The translations under genes were made by a program, and so were the position numbers. 64,000 nt of DNA from Pipra filicauda (Eukaryota; Chordata; Aves; Passeriformes; Pipridae), in assembly GCF_003945595.2 (NCBI RefSeq), contig NW_024104292.1, forward strand, positions 1,426,001 through 1,490,000. The letters are read 5' to 3'. The notes beneath the pieces were generated by a model. It saw only the letters and a program-made list of their open reading frames with translations. It was not told the origin of the DNA and searched no databases. Positions 35,429-48,990 of this stretch are shown in pieces (position 1 is the stretch's first letter; each line of letters opens with the position of its first letter).

Positions 35429-38400
35429 ACTCCCTACTTATTTAATGCTGTTTTAAATTGTAAGAGAAAAAGAAATTAATGATTCAGGTCTTCCATATCC
35501 TGTATTAGTGCACTAACCCCAGTACTATTCTAAAAGTCAGTGAAGCAAAGATGTGGGTAAAGATACAGGCAGCAGCATGTATGCTTTAAAGAGAATAAAT
35601 CATCCTCTGGAAAGTATCTTGTAATATTTATCTTACAAAAACTCAGATGACATCCAGAAATGCCATCTAGATGGCATAATTGCCAAAGTTAACTACATAT
35701 TAGCTGTTGGATTTTAGTAAATCTTCTGTCCTGTTATCTCTGTTATTCTTCTCATTCATGTTTCAATCCCTGCTTTCTTCTTTTTCAGATCCTGAATGCC
35801 CCAGAAGTTTCTAGACCCATTTCAGGTGACATGCCCAACATAAACAAACATGCCAAGTAAAAGTTTGCTGTATACTGGTTTTTCCACAAAATGCCAAAAT
35901 CAGTATCTACTTAAGCATTTCTATTATTTTTTACTCACCATTACACATAATTCAGAGAACTGCTCTCTAATCAAGCTGTGACTGTCTTGCACTTCTCTCT
36001 GACACTTCTGCAATCTCACCTGGCAGCACTTCACCCCTTCCCAAGCTCAGTCCTGTGTGCATCAGGCTCAGTTGCCCTAATTCCTCCAAGAGAAAAGCCC
36101 ACTGTTGATAAGGTTGAAGTCTGTACTCTACTTCCATGCATGTATTCTCAAAAGTGGTGACCCACTGAACAACCTTACCAACTGACTTTTTTCTGTGGTG
36201 GGCTCGCCAGCATTTTTATACCACTTTTGTTTTACATCACTTTTCTACAAGTGATAAACCTCAGAGAACTATCTATGTTCCTTGGTTGCTATTTCTGATA
36301 GATATTTAATTTGTATAGTTTTAATGGTTTCTTAATTTTTCTCATTTTCACAAGGAAAGGACAGGAAGAAAAAGAAGATAAAATATGCTTGCTTCCCCAC
36401 CCTCTTGGAGGTCGGTACTCTCCAGACTGTACTGACTGAAACCTAAAGGAGGAGTCATAATACCATTCTTCCCTGGAAAAGACATTTCTTATTTCCTGTG
36501 CACCTGCCTTGTGAGTACATATGGGAAGGGACTGGGTTTGGGCTTTTTTAGGACAAACCAAGTCTTTACTGAAATATCAGAATCAGTGAGGTCAAACCTT
36601 GAAAGAAAAATATCAGTTTTGTCACAGATTTCTTTGAAATCCAAGATAAAATTTCCCATCAGAAGCTGAAAGAAAATGGTATTGCTTCCCCCAGTTTGCC
36701 AGTTTCCCCTGCTGCTCATGCCTATACTTCTTGGTGGAGAAGGCTGGGGTTATGAATCTCATGTCTCCTAATTAGAAGGTCAAACAGCTTCCCTAAGAAG
36801 GATTGTGTTTCTTCTGCTGCAGCTCTTCCACTTTGTGTGAAGAGGTGAATAATTAGTTCCCCACATCAAGAATCAAACTGATTAGAGACTGGATTGATTT
36901 AAACTCTCCAGATTAAACACAAATGCACTAATCAGACAATGACAGAATCTTTCTCGTAAATCCTCATCCAAATAATATTTAACTCTATACAACAGCTTAA
37001 AGAACACAACCAAATTCAGCCACAATTGACCCATATAACCTAGCTGTATAAACATCTCTGTGAGCATCTCAAATCTTATCCTGGCTCCCTGAATTAGGCT
37101 TTCAACACCCATTTTTTTGCAACTTATGCACAAAAGTGAGAAACTGCTTTGAATAAAGTAGCACACTGCTTATTATTTTTCTTAGTTAGAGGGACAGCTG
37201 AGAACAGAGAAAGGCAGTCTGCACACTGCAGAGAACTCTGCAATCAAATAAAGGCCACACCTGCCAACTTTTTACTTACATGTCTGTATTTTCCTGCTAG
37301 TCTATCTGTACTGGCTGGTTGCGCAGGGAATGGGGGAGGACCTGTTTGATGACTACCATCCATGTCTTTAACCATAGGCTAATGCAGAAGCTGAAAGGCA
37401 GCAGTGGCAGGCAAGATAGAGCTGGCTGACAAGGCTGTTCCCATTTTGAGCAAAATTGGAAACCTGTATTCATCATAAATTCAGGAAAAAATCATTCGGT
37501 CAGAGAAATCACTAAACTGACTACAGATCTGGATGGCTGATGGCCCAGTGGTGATGAAGACTGCAGACGGAGGGATAAACGCACTGTTCGTTTTTAGTAC
37601 AGTAAGTGCTTCTGCCTTTGGCAGACTACACCACCACTCATCACGGAAACAGGCCTGAGCACGGAGTTCCTTCACAAAGTAAAGCAGCTGTGAGTGAGGC
37701 AGGATTTAACCATCAGTTAAAGCACAGCTGAGTTTGGACGATGTTGCCATTCGTTCTTATACTGTGCAAGCAAGGCCGTAACACTGCGTGCATGCAGAAA
37801 AGACAAGCAGCACTGGAAATGAATATGCACCTGCAGATCAGGTTTGGGCTTCAGGTTTATTCTGAAGTTTATTAATTTTTTAACATCATGCTTGCCACGA
37901 AGTCCCATGTAGTTTTCCTCAGTGTTGCTGCTCTAGCATGACCCTAATTCCTTTGAAACAGGCTGATACTGTAGTTGTCTGATGGCTTTGCTCAGATAAT
38001 TACACCTCTACATTCACTCCAGCTCTTCTTGTGTCTTAATTTGAACAGAATGGAGTCATTTAGCACTTTGATTTGGAGACAGCGGGAGGCAGAAAATTCA
38101 CTGCTCTCTCTGAATGTCTCTAAAAAAATGTAAACCCAGCATTTCTCTTTCATATCTTAGTTTGAACATTTCCAAACCTCATGGTGGTGACTAAATATCA
38201 AATACCATATTGTGGAAATACTAAAAATTTTCAATTACAGCAGGATGGGAAAAAGAATTGTTTTAGATTAAAATAACTAAAATGCCTTAGCAAATGGACT
38301 TATGTATATTGTCTCTCCAAGTGATCATTTAATTTAAGATCCTTAGCTATATGCAGAGGTTATGGAAAATGAGCTTGTGTGCTACTACAGTTAAACAGTT

Positions 38401-40368
38401 AAAGCCATTTTCTTCTGTTGAATATTGTGAAGAAGAATCACATCTCTTCTTCAGTGTGTCCAGCTGGTTGCTAAGTATGTATCTAAATTAAAAATATATT
38501 AAACAACAACTTATGGTCCAGTGCAATCGGGAAATTCAAGGGACACTGAAGGCACAAGGCAGATATAACACTGTTTTCCTGTGAACTGGAAATTGTCTTA
38601 ATTATCCAACAGTGTCTGCCCATGGTATTTTCAGGTTTCTGTTAAACTGTATTTAGTTGCAGACCACAAATGGACTTCTCTCAAGTTTTACCTCAATGGC
38701 TTCAATATTCATGCTCCTATCCTTACAGTACATGGCTCTTCAAAGCCCAAAACCAGAGAATGGGCAAATTCTAAGACTGATCACAAGATGTGTCCTGAAT
38801 GTTAAAAATTGTTTTGTATGAATTTTACTGGCTCAAATGATGCTTTCAGGATAACGCTTCACAGAACCTTACAGGAATATCATAACCCATCAGGAATATC
38901 AATAATAAATTTTTCTCTCATGGGAATGTTACACCACCTGAACTCATTCATTATGCAGCAATAGGGAATTAGCGATTTTAGCAGGGACTAACAGAACAGT
39001 AATTAAAACAAAATCCAGTTTTAGGGAGTTTTTTTTAGTCACTTTCATATGATACAATGTATGGTTTAATTTACAGGTCTAATAATTAAAGAAGTACATA
39101 GTCCCTTCCTATTCATTACATGCATCCCTCTCTTTAACTTTTCTAGTTTCAGAGGAAAGGTAGCTCATGGTTTGGGGTTTTTTTCACTGCTAACCATTTT
39201 ATTCTGTAAAGTTGGTGCTAGCAAGAACTTTCATTGACAAATTTTTATTCTAATTATTTCTATGTCCCCTCTCTCCTTGAATGTCATCTCACCTACAAGA
39301 AAAATGGTAATTAAGACAACAGTGGAAAATGACAACACTGTCTCTTCAGATGGTTCAGTAGTTTACTACCAGTAATTGGCTTTTCACTGCAGAACAGTAT
39401 CATAATTTTAATTGTCACTTTTCAACCAAGGCATATAATGCAGCTCTTCATAGATACATTAATGAATGTTTGCTGCTCCTTTATGGATTCCTGTATATTT
39501 ACACTATCAGCCTCAGTAACAGCTGAGACTTACAGCATGCAGTATACTTCAAAAAAAAAAAATTGACATGAAATAGTTTTTCACTGAATGAAAGATCTTT
39601 TTATGTGAAACTACTCAGGCCACAGTTTTTACAAAACATCTCCAAACAGAGGAAGAAAAAAATAAACTAAGGGATTTATTTATTTCGACTCAAGTGAGTG
39701 ACATAAAAAATTCTGATATTCAGTAGGTTTTACCACTGTGTTATGCAAAAAGGCCCCCTTTAAATATTTATATTTGGTGTCAGATTTCAAGGTTAAGGTC
39801 TTCATATAATAAACTCTTACACTTTCAAAGAATGTGCAGTTAAATAACCAAAACACTTATAATGTACATTCACAGTGAACAATAATTTTATGCTAAAGTA
39901 ATCAGCTGGAACGAATGGGAGCTAGAGCAGTATGAAACTCTAGAAAAGCTATGATTAATCAGGTATAGGTGTATGGCATGTAACTATATTATTTGCATAA
40001 ACAGTGGCATGGGAATTCAAAATCACAGCTCAAGAAAAGAGGTGAGACCACTGGAGGAAAAAAGCTGGAATTTACCCCCAAAACGATCATTTACCCCTGA
40101 ACACAGCTATTGCTGATCAAGAAAATAAAAGACTACATGCTTCTGTGGCTGCTGCAATGCTTTTCTGTTTGTAATACCATTATGTCAAGCTTAACCACAA
40201 GCATTTTGATGTAAAGAAATAGAAGAGAAAGAAATGGGGAGCATAAAGAAGATAAAGGAGGGAGAAATGAAGAAAAGTAGCTATAGAAAAATTAATCTGT
40301 ATTGCAATTCCACCAATCCACAGAGTCTTCCTGAATGTTAATTATTGTTTGCAATGTTTCCCACTTAC

Positions 40369-40602
40369 CGACATCAGGATCAGTAGCTTGGACTCTTGTT
40401 AACAAAGCTTTAGTGGCTGTATTCTCATAGACACATGCAGTGTAGTGATCAGATGAAAACACTGGTGGATTATCATTAACATCTTCTAAAATAAGATGGA
40501 TTTCTGATTGGCAAAACCTGCCACCACCATCAGTGGCTCGGGCAACCAAGTTGTATGCAGGGATTTTCTCTCGGTCAAGAGGGGCCAAAGATTTCAGCTC
40601 AC
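40369..40602 (-). CDS. FAT3: FAT3 exon F: cadherin repeat junction
   Basis: This 234-bp exon is phase 1 to phase 1. It encodes [20 protein letters not shown] and [19 protein letters not shown], then the linker DVNDNPPVF ending one repeat. It continues with [20 protein letters not shown] and [10 protein letters not shown], which open the next repeat. The LDRE, ATDGGG and DVNDNPPVF motifs are textbook cadherin. Acceptor caattttag and donor gtaagt are strong. Being phase-symmetric, it could be skipped without shifting the frame, though that would fuse halves of two repeats. Confidence 0.94.
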
Positions 40603-41464
40603 CTAAAATTGATCAAAAACAGCAGCTATTGTTATTATTGTAGCAGCATCACTGATTCTAGATAGCTTAAATGTCTCAAAATCATGTGTTTCACAGGAAT
40701 AGGAAACAGAAAACAAAATCAACCTCTCTTATTCCAATGAATGGATTAAAAACTCACAGCAGTGTCACTCCCCTCTGCTCTGCACCCAAAAAAGAGAGCT
40801 GCCGATATGAGTGCAGGGATGTCAAGCCACTCATGGTGGCCTTCAACAGCCTACAGCTTCACCCATATGAACACCACCATGTTTTCCCAAGTTTGTCTTT
40901 CTGTTACTCTCAAGATTTATAGACATCTAGATGCAGAAAGACATCCTTTTAGCAGGGCCTGTTGCGATAGGACAAAGTGTCATGGTTTTAAGCTAAAAAA
41001 GCGGGTAGATTTAGACTAGATATAAGGAAGAATTTTTTTATGATGAGGATGGTTAAACACTGGCACAGATTGCCCTGGAAACATTAACTGGATGAGTCTC
41101 TGAGCAACACGATCTGGTTGAAGATTACCGTGTGTATGGCAGGGGAGTTGGACTAGACGACCTTTAAAGTTCTCTTCCAACCCAAACTGTTCTATGGTTC
41201 TATGATACATCTCTGACCTAACTTGAAGTCTGCAGGGAAACAAGAGGATTGATATCAACTGTTCTGGTTATAACATTCAATCTAGTCAACAAAGATATCC
41301 CTCCTTCTCCCTCCTACCACCACCACTTTAAGTGGTCATCCACACCTGCCATAACTGGAACAACTGGCTTATAGCCAAATGTAACCTAACTCTTGTTAAG
41401 GAAACGAGTACCCACTGATATCAAGGAATTAAAGCTATTAAGAAACATTTCGTTGTCATCTTAC
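40603..41464 (-). other. FAT3: FAT3 intron between exons E and F
   Basis: This 862-bp intron contains a CR1 fragment in the opposite orientation (40951-41206), which makes up almost a third of it. Confidence 0.8.
40951..41206 (+). mobile_element. CR1 LINE 3' fragment with internal deletion
   Basis: The sequence runs through agcagggcctgttgcgatag, agactagatataaggaagaa, aaacactggcacagattgcc and gagttggactagacgacc, and ends ctgttctatggttctatgat. This is the plus-strand CR1 3' region ending in the ATTCTATG-type tail. Between the tgccctgg segment and the tgagtctctgagcaacacgatctgg segment some consensus sequence seems to be missing, which suggests an internal deletion. Confidence 0.87.
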
Positions 41465-41618
41465 CATTTTCTGGATCTAAGAAAAATTTATTGTTCCCAG
41501 CACCATAAAGAGAGTAGTGAATTTCACCATTGGACCCGATGTCAGCATCTTTAGCACTGATTTTAAGAATGACTTTGTTTGATGGAATGTCTTCAGGAAA
41601 CAGTGCTGTGTATGCAAC
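41465..41618 (-). CDS. FAT3: FAT3 exon E: first half of a cadherin repeat
   Basis: This 154-bp exon goes from phase 0 to phase 1. It encodes [39 protein letters not shown] and [10 protein letters not shown]: the A and B strands, the DADIGSNG calcium-site loop and the FxLDPxxG turn of one cadherin repeat. It is easily missed because the exon is short and lacks an internal ATG. Acceptor gactctag and donor gtaaga are good, and the split glycine codon joins exon F. Confidence 0.92.
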
Positions 41619-42685
41619 CTAGAGTCAAAAACAGAAATGTAAGCTATGCTGTGACAGTATTTCACAGTCTTTGCACAGCTGTTTTTTAAACAATTTATAG
41701 TGCATCTTTCTATAGCGGAAACAATTTTCCTTTATGCAACACATAAAGGAAATTCAAGTAACACATAAAGCAATTCAAGTAACTGTTAAGCTTTGAGGTG
41801 TCACAATAAACAATGCCAAATTATGACTCTGAATAGGGCTCATCTTAGGTGTTTAACGCAATACCATTTTTTACCTTCTGTTTATTCCATTGACATCCAT
41901 GAAAAGAAAATTTTGATGAGTGTGCTAACAGAAACAACTGTTTTTATCACCTCATCAAGCAGTTTTGAGGGAAATTCAGACTGTGATTCCACAGAGTGGT
42001 TCTTGCAATGACAGTAGTCCATCAGTGAAAATGCAATGATGGGAATTATATGAGTATATACATACATACACAGACACAGACACATATATATATATGTATA
42101 TTCTGAAAGGAGTACCATTAAGGAACTCTGGGTTTTACTATGCCTTTTCTTTCACAGAGACCTTTATATTGTGCTAAAATTAGTTCCCTGTATTGCCTTT
42201 CCACAGAATAAAAGACAGCTAGTACTCTGAAAACTGTGGTCAGGCCATACTGCCTGCATTCCCAACAACATGAGAGCAAGCTACATTCTTCCGCCTTTTC
42301 CACTGCATCTCTGGCATCTGGAAAGTTCAGGAAAGCTGAAGTTAAACTGGATTGGAGGCATTTCAATGTGGCTTGTGAAAGGGGAGCATATTTTTTTCTG
42401 AGGTGCCCAATGCCACCTCACAACACATCATTTGTTCTAAAGCCAACTAAAGGCCAACATGTACATTGCTCCTTTGCTAGCTTTATGAGACCATTATCCT
42501 TGAATCTTGGTTTCACAGGAATGCTTTATCCTGCTACTCTCCCAGATCACTCCAGATTCTTCAACTAAGACCATTAGGATGAAAATCAGCATCACCTGTG
42601 AATACCTGTAAATAGCAAGGAACACCCCCAGGGAACTCATCACTTTCAACACAGTGGTTGATTTCTGTGGGTGTTGGTAACTCAC
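41619..42685 (-). other. FAT3: FAT3 intron between exons D and E
   Basis: This 1067-bp intron carries a TA/CA-rich microsatellite at about 42056-42103. Nothing else was recognised. Confidence 0.8.
42056..42103. repeat. TA/CA-rich microsatellite
   Basis: tacatacata, then cacagacacagacaca, then (TA)n, in that order. Confidence 0.88.
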
Positions 42686-42882
42686 CTGTTCGCAAACTGG
42701 ATTATTGTCATTAACATCAGTGACGCTCACTTCCACAGCAGCTTGGGTTACAAAGAGGCCATCTGTGGCAGTGATGTTCAGATAATAAATGTCTTGCTCT
42801 TCCCGATCTAGAGGCCTTTTAACATAAACCTTCCACTCATTCTGAACCAGTCCCAGAGCGAACTTCCCTTTGGGATTCCCTC
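42686..42882 (-). CDS. FAT3: FAT3 exon D: end of a cadherin repeat
   Basis: This 197-bp exon goes from phase 1 to phase 0. It encodes [32 protein letters not shown] and [16 protein letters not shown]. It ends at the linker [11 protein letters not shown], where Cys replaces the usual Phe of the NPPVF motif; I recall the same Cys in mammalian FAT3. It completes the repeat begun at the end of the giant exon. Acceptor cttgttgcag and donor gtgagt are strong. Confidence 0.94.
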
Positions 42883-43676
42883 CTGCAACAAGACAAGCAA
42901 CATACAGTGCATTGGAGTGTCCTTTCAGAGCTCCCACCTGGTGTAAACACACAGACACATTGCAGAAAACCTGAACTAAGCAGCCATCACTTGTTTCACA
43001 TTGATTGGTGCTTCCAAACTTGCAGACTCGGGAGATCTGTAATGAGATTATGCTCCCTGTGTTTATTGCCCCCCCCGAATGCCTTGTATGAAAGCGAACC
43101 AATAACTTTCAGTGGCAACAAAATCCATTTAGCAGAGCTGAGATGATCTCTTGTTTAGTTCCCCATAAGGATAATCAAATTCAAACTGTGAACAATCAAT
43201 AGTCCTCTCGGGCTGGTACAATTGTCTTTCCACTTAGTCTCGGGAGAGGATGTAATACACCGTAGCTCTTGTTACCAAGACAATTTCATTAGCTCTTGAT
43301 TATGCAATCAAGGACTGGAAGAGGGTTCTATTAAGGAATCCTCTAATGAAAGCTTTATCATACAACTGTGCCATTCTTGTGCTTATTAAAATGCTAGTTT
43401 TTGAAAAAGTTTACATGACACAGGAAGACACATAAGTATTAAATAGTCCTAACAAGAGGTCATTTGAGGAACAGTTGGAAGATAAGCAGTAGAATTAGAT
43501 CAAATGTATCCAAGAAGGGAAGATGATGAAAGGAGTACAAGAGATAAAGCAGAAGAGTTTTTTACTGTGCCCTAACTCTGACACTGAACCTGGCAATGTT
43601 GCTCTTCCACATCATTAAATTGCCTGCTGACAAAAGTAGGTTGGGAGAGGGAAAGTTTTGGTCCACATTATCCTCA

Positions 43677-43722
43677 GGAAGGAAAGAAGGAAGGAAGGAA
43701 GGAAGGAAGGAAGGAGGGAAGG
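43677..43722. repeat. (GGAA)n microsatellite
   Basis: About eleven units of ggaa/gaag with two single-base interruptions. Tandem GGAA is the core of ETS-factor binding sites, but no function is implied here. Confidence 0.92.
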
Positions 43723-46700
43723 ACATGTCATGTGCAGAAGTGTACAATAATTAAGGCGGGTACAGTCATTAATTTTTCCAACAGTTATTTACTCTTTTAT
43801 CTGAAATGGTACAGCCTCCTGCATGGTCCATGAAGAAACACCTTCAATCACCCTTCTCTGAGTCTGATCCAAATCTTCTGTCAGACAAGACAGTAAAATC
43901 CTTTAAACCAATGTTATGACTTAACTCCACTAGTCAGCTCAGTCCCACACAACCGCTCGCTCATTTCTTCCCCAGTGGGAATGGGAAGAGAATCTCAAGG
44001 GTAAAACTGAGAAAATATATGGGTTGAGACAGTGTATCTGGAAAAGCAAATCTGTGTGTATAAGCATAAAAAGGAATTCAGGGCAGGTGTTCAGCCATCT
44101 CCAGGAAAGCAGGGCTCTCTTGCCCTGACAGTTACTTGGGAAGACAAATGCCATAACTCTGGACAACCTCCCTTCCTCCTTCCTCCCTCAGCTTTTATTG
44201 CTGAGCATGATGTCACATGGTCTGGAATATCCCTTGGGTCAGCTGGGGTCAGCTGTCCTGGCTGTGTCCCCTCCCAACTCCTTGTGAACCCCTGGCCTCC
44301 TCACTGATGGGGTGTGGTGAAGAGCAGAGAAGTCCTTGACTCTGTGTAAGCACCGCTCAGTGGTAACTAAAATATCCCTGTGGTAGAAACACTGTTTCCA
44401 GCACAAAGCCAAATCATAGCCACATAGCAGGTGCTATTCAGAAAATTAATTCTACCCCAGCCAAAGCCAGTAAAGCCAACTACTCAGTCTTCTGTGCCCA
44501 GTGTCTAACACAACCTTGGTCTGTAAAAACATATCTGAAAATTTAATAATTTAGGATAGACCGCTCTAGTCATAGCAAACTCATGCGCTACAGAAACTCA
44601 GCAAGGACATATTAAAAAGCATCATGCTGCTCCACTGGGTGCACTTTAATTGCAGCTAACCTGCTACTCATATTAAGTTTTCTCATGTGCTCTCCATGCA
44701 GGAATGCAATCTGAGAACTATTGTCCATGTTGCTCATGTTTAAAAGCAGTATAAAACTATTAAGGGAATGAATGCTTATTCTTTCTTGTAACAAGTTCAA
44801 CAATGTCAAACATGCTAGTGTACATTTGCTTACAAACTACTCTGAGTTCTGACATGTGTCATGGGATCTGTCCAAGCTCAATAGAAAGACCAGGTTCTTA
44901 AACCTTCCCCTCTTCCCCTGTAGTTACTTGCATGAAATGATTGCATAACTATTAGACAAAAAAATAAAATAAAAAAAAAAGCAAGGCTGAATTTATTTGC
45001 ATTGACTCTGCTGTCAGGCTGTCTCTGATGTTGCTTTTGCTGTCACAATTAAGTCAGTTCTCAGCAACCTTTTTAGCAAAATAACAAAGCAGAGAAGGTC
45101 TGAACTTGAAGCTGAGCTTAAAACCAAGCAGAAAAAATCTAATGTCCATTTCATACCTACTTTCTACACAAAAAGCAGAAAGGAGATCAGAGGCTGTAAT
45201 CTATGCTTCCTTCATTAGCTACCAGTGACAAGACAGACTGGTTTCTATTTAATATGAAAACTAAGTCAGCTGAGTCAGGCTGAGCAGATCTTTCTTGTTA
45301 AGCGTCACCATTTGTGCTAGCTATGACTGTGCCAAAAAAAGCAAGTTGTAATCAATAAGATTTCCAGAAAAGTAGTCAGACAGGCATTATAATTATAAAA
45401 GGTCCTTGAATCATACACAGCACTAAACTGATATATCAAATACAGATATTTTCTGTTGATAGAAAACCACACAAAACCAAGCAGTTTGATCACAAAACCA
45501 AACAGTTTTCCCACTGATTTCTACGACAGTCTGGAATAACCACCAGAGAACACATTGTTTAATCTGTTGTGTCATATAAACCTACATTTCTCCTAAAGAG
45601 GGTTACACAGAGTGTTGATGTATACTACAGTCCAGATCTGAATACAACCCAAGGAAATGAGAATTTGTCCACAGACTTGAGTCTGAATGTGACTTCAAAG
45701 AAGGCAGACCCCTGCTGATTGACGTTTAATTCCCTTTATTCAGTTCAACACCAGCAAAAAAAAAGCCTAACTCTCCTTTATTAAAGGCTGTAATCTTGTC
45801 ACAGTGAGTTTAACGTTGTAAACCATTAATAAAAATGGTCTTCAATGTTCTTATTTTGTTTCATGATATTAATCAGGCTTTCCTGCACACTAGTCCTTAT
45901 GTAAAAAAAATGATTAACTGTCCTGACCAACCAGGAAGCAATACACTCAAGGTATGGGTATCCCATTGCTGAGAAAAGAGGAAAGGTAAAATCTAATTAA
46001 AATCAGCTGGTGGTTTTTACAGCTAGCAGTAACACTATCTTGGAGCAATTTTAAAATCACTGTTGCTTTGTTGCTGATGGAATGGCTTTTAAATCACACC
46101 TAGGAATTTGGGGAATATGCATTAAAAAAAATGGTTCTTGGGATCCCTTTTATTCCCCTTTACTCCATTCGAAAAGTATCAATTTGAATGACCAAGAAAC
46201 CTGTGCAATAAGCAGCAAACATGTGTAAGAGTTTATCTGCATGGCTTTTTTATTAGCGTGTTCATCTTTCTTTTTTGCTTCTTAGGACTGGCTCTATACT
46301 TTGTTGGTGGAAAATAAAGGTGCACTGTAAAGTGCAACAGAAATAATGACATGTAAGCACTAAAATACTGTCAAGGAAATATTCTTAAAAATGGAAAGGC
46401 AAAAAAATCCACACCGTGGCCCAGGAAATGTTTCCTAGTACTTATACATATGTCTTGATGCAGATCTCATTCTGCAGTGATTAATTAACTTTTTCACTAA
46501 TATATGCAAGCAGATTCAGTTTCCTAGGGGCATTCTAATTAATTAGTTTTTCGCTCTGAATAATGTAGCTTTTCTAAACGGAAGCCTCCTGACTATGTGT
46601 ATTAATGTATTCTTTAAAATCTTTTGGCAGTTTTCTTATGTTCTACTTTGAATGTCACAACAGTGAAGTGCTAGCTACACAAAACACTCCAATAACTTTT

Positions 46701-46773
46701 TAGAAAGGCTTTGAGGCTAAAAGAATCAGCAGTATCTTTTATCTTTTGTTACTTGAAGTTTAAATAATGCTCT

Positions 46774-46794
46774 GTCTCCCTCCCTCCCTCCCTA
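46774..46794. repeat. (CTCC)n microsatellite
   Basis: About five units of tccc/ctcc. Confidence 0.85.
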
Positions 46795-47922
46795 GTCAGC
46801 AAATAGTACAAAGCCAAATCAAGCTCAAGTTTAAGTAAAGAAAGAAAACAGCCAGATACAAATGAAATGCAGAGAGACAGTGATCCAAAATAAACAAATC
46901 CTGACACACATCATTACTAAAGCACACACAGAGGCCATTATAGCAGCTAAAAGGGAATGAAAAACTAGAAGCCAACAGTGTCAGTTTTCACTGCAATGTC
47001 CCCATCTGGGAGGGGGAACTGAATATTTACTAACCTATTTATTTAGTTTCTGTCTTACATTTATGCATTTATTTCGATATTTTCAACTCCCAGTTAGAAC
47101 TCTAGGCATTTGCATCACACAAAATCAATAGGTTTATCCTTTACTCCCAGTTTAAGATGTGTGTTTCCTGAGCTTCTGAAATGATAAACCCAATCCTCTT
47201 AGCTTTACTATCATAAAATTGCAGACACTGTTCTTCAGCCTGCAGCATAAGGCCTACCCAAACACAGAAACATCCATTTCTCCAGAACTCCAGTATCACA
47301 AATATAAGATAAAAACAAACAAAACCCATCACTTTGCTCATACTGGGCAATCCAGCAAAAAGCCTGTGTACAATACCAGTTCTTTCTTCCAAAACACATC
47401 GTCTATCTCCCTTGTATAAGCTGAAACAAGCTTGAAGACTATTGACTGTCCTTAGATGTATGTTCCTGATGAAGCCTAAGTAACATCACTGAGGAACATA
47501 AAACACTTTACCAAAGTCTTGGCAACTAACATTTTTCTGATGGTTTTTCCTAGTTTGCCACTGTTAGATCTCAGTAATATCTGGCTGGTTGTTGGTTGGC
47601 TAGACATCAGAAGAGCCCTGGTTTTAGGCAAACTACCTCAAATGACATAGGCAATGACCTCAAATGAACTTTCAAAAGAAAACAAAAGAAACTACTGTGC
47701 TCCCTAAGTGCATCTGTGTAAACTGTGCTTCCTATTGATTTTCTATTAAGATTTATATATAGCACTTTTGCTTCGTGAACATCTCCAGCTGCTATCAAAC
47801 TACAAGTAACAAAAAGTGCAAAATTTCCCCCCCCATCAAATGCAAATGAAAGTGGGTTTGAAAATGGCAATTACTTGCCAGTAATCATGGAAAACAATCC
47901 TAAACTGAAGGAATCCAAAACA

Positions 47923-47940
47923 GTATATATATATATATGT
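47923..47940. repeat. (TA)n microsatellite
   Basis: About nine TA units end in tgt. Confidence 0.85.
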
Positions 47941-48884
47941 CCACCAGAGTGTATAAATCCCTTTTCAAAGTCAACCAGAAGACTGCAATAAGCATTTGTA
48001 TTCCTCAAAAGAGCATAAAGGACTCTTCAGTGATCGCATTGGACACAGAATGTTTATTTCTATCATCTTCTAAAGGATGATTTTTTCCATCTATCTTCTG
48101 TGTGCTACTTTTCTGCTGGTGCATTTTCACAAAGCTGTTTTTGGTGGATCCACATGTCATTCTCATAATTTTTCTTCTTTCTTTTCATTAATGTCTTGTT
48201 TTTCCCCAGAGTTTGTTTATTGTATTCACAGAAGTTTCTATGGCTCAAAACACCTCCAGAAAGCCAAAGCATTTGAATAATCGTCTAGCTAATCTGATTC
48301 CATGAAACATTCAAATGCAGTTCCTGAGATCAACTTGAGGTAAAGTGTGAATAGACTATTTTATTAGAAATACTATACTTTAATATGTTTTGACATTTAA
48401 ATCAAAAGAACATAATTTCCCCTTGTGCATTTTCCAACCTCAAATCATATATTCAAAGGCAGTGGAATTTCTGAGACTATACACTTTAGTAATTGTACAG
48501 TAGGACTTAAAGAAAGTTTTGGGCTTTGGCATCTAATGTTTTCAGAAGCTAATAAAACAGCAAAACATCTGACATATTTTGAACTGCGACAGAAATTAGG
48601 GTACAGAATGATCTATAATTTTTGAGTCACATGTGACAGTTGTTATTCAAAAGTCCAGTTTTTGCCAAATTAACAGCATAGGGATGTGAAGAAAAACATC
48701 ATTATGTAACTAAAGGCATAATTAACTACAAGAGATGACTGCAAGACTTCAGAACAAAGCTAATAATCATGGTGCACTAACATATCTTTGTTACGAACAT
48801 AAGGGTTTTCTTTTCCCATAGTACTTTCTGCACTGGGATCCCCACACTCCTTCAAATATCCCAAAATTTCTAGGATGAGGAACA

Positions 48885-48990
48885 ACTTATTTACTTTTAC
48901 ATATGTGGAAACTGGAGCACTGGCAGCTAATGCACCTTGCCCAAGGCCTCTCAATCCTGACACCTACCCATAAGACTACCTTTGCCCCTA
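48885..48990 (+). mobile_element. MIR/CORE-SINE-like relic
   Basis: acatatgtggaaactggagc, then agctaatgcaccttgcccaa and gcctctcaatcctgacacc, match the MIR order (gatgaggaaactgaggc, taagtgacttgcccaagg). It is about 100 bp, ancient and diverged. Confidence 0.55.

Larger units (their letters stand above)
27161..40368 (-). other. FAT3: FAT3 intron between exons F and G (largest complete intron here)
   Basis: At 13208 bp this is the repeat-richest intron of the window. It contains CR1 copies at 30285-30800 and 31796-32192, an ancient CR1 relic at about 32475-33470, AT/CA microsatellites at 32200-32335, and the pyrimidine satellite, assembly gap and tandem duplication at 34190-35428. From 35.5 to 40.3 kb and from 27.2 to 30.2 kb I see only AT-rich intron sequence and short homopolymers. 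Confidence 0.75.

Noticed and set aside
43677..43722. GGAA repeat as an enhancer
   Set aside because: Sequence alone gives only a microsatellite; there is no conservation or context evidence.
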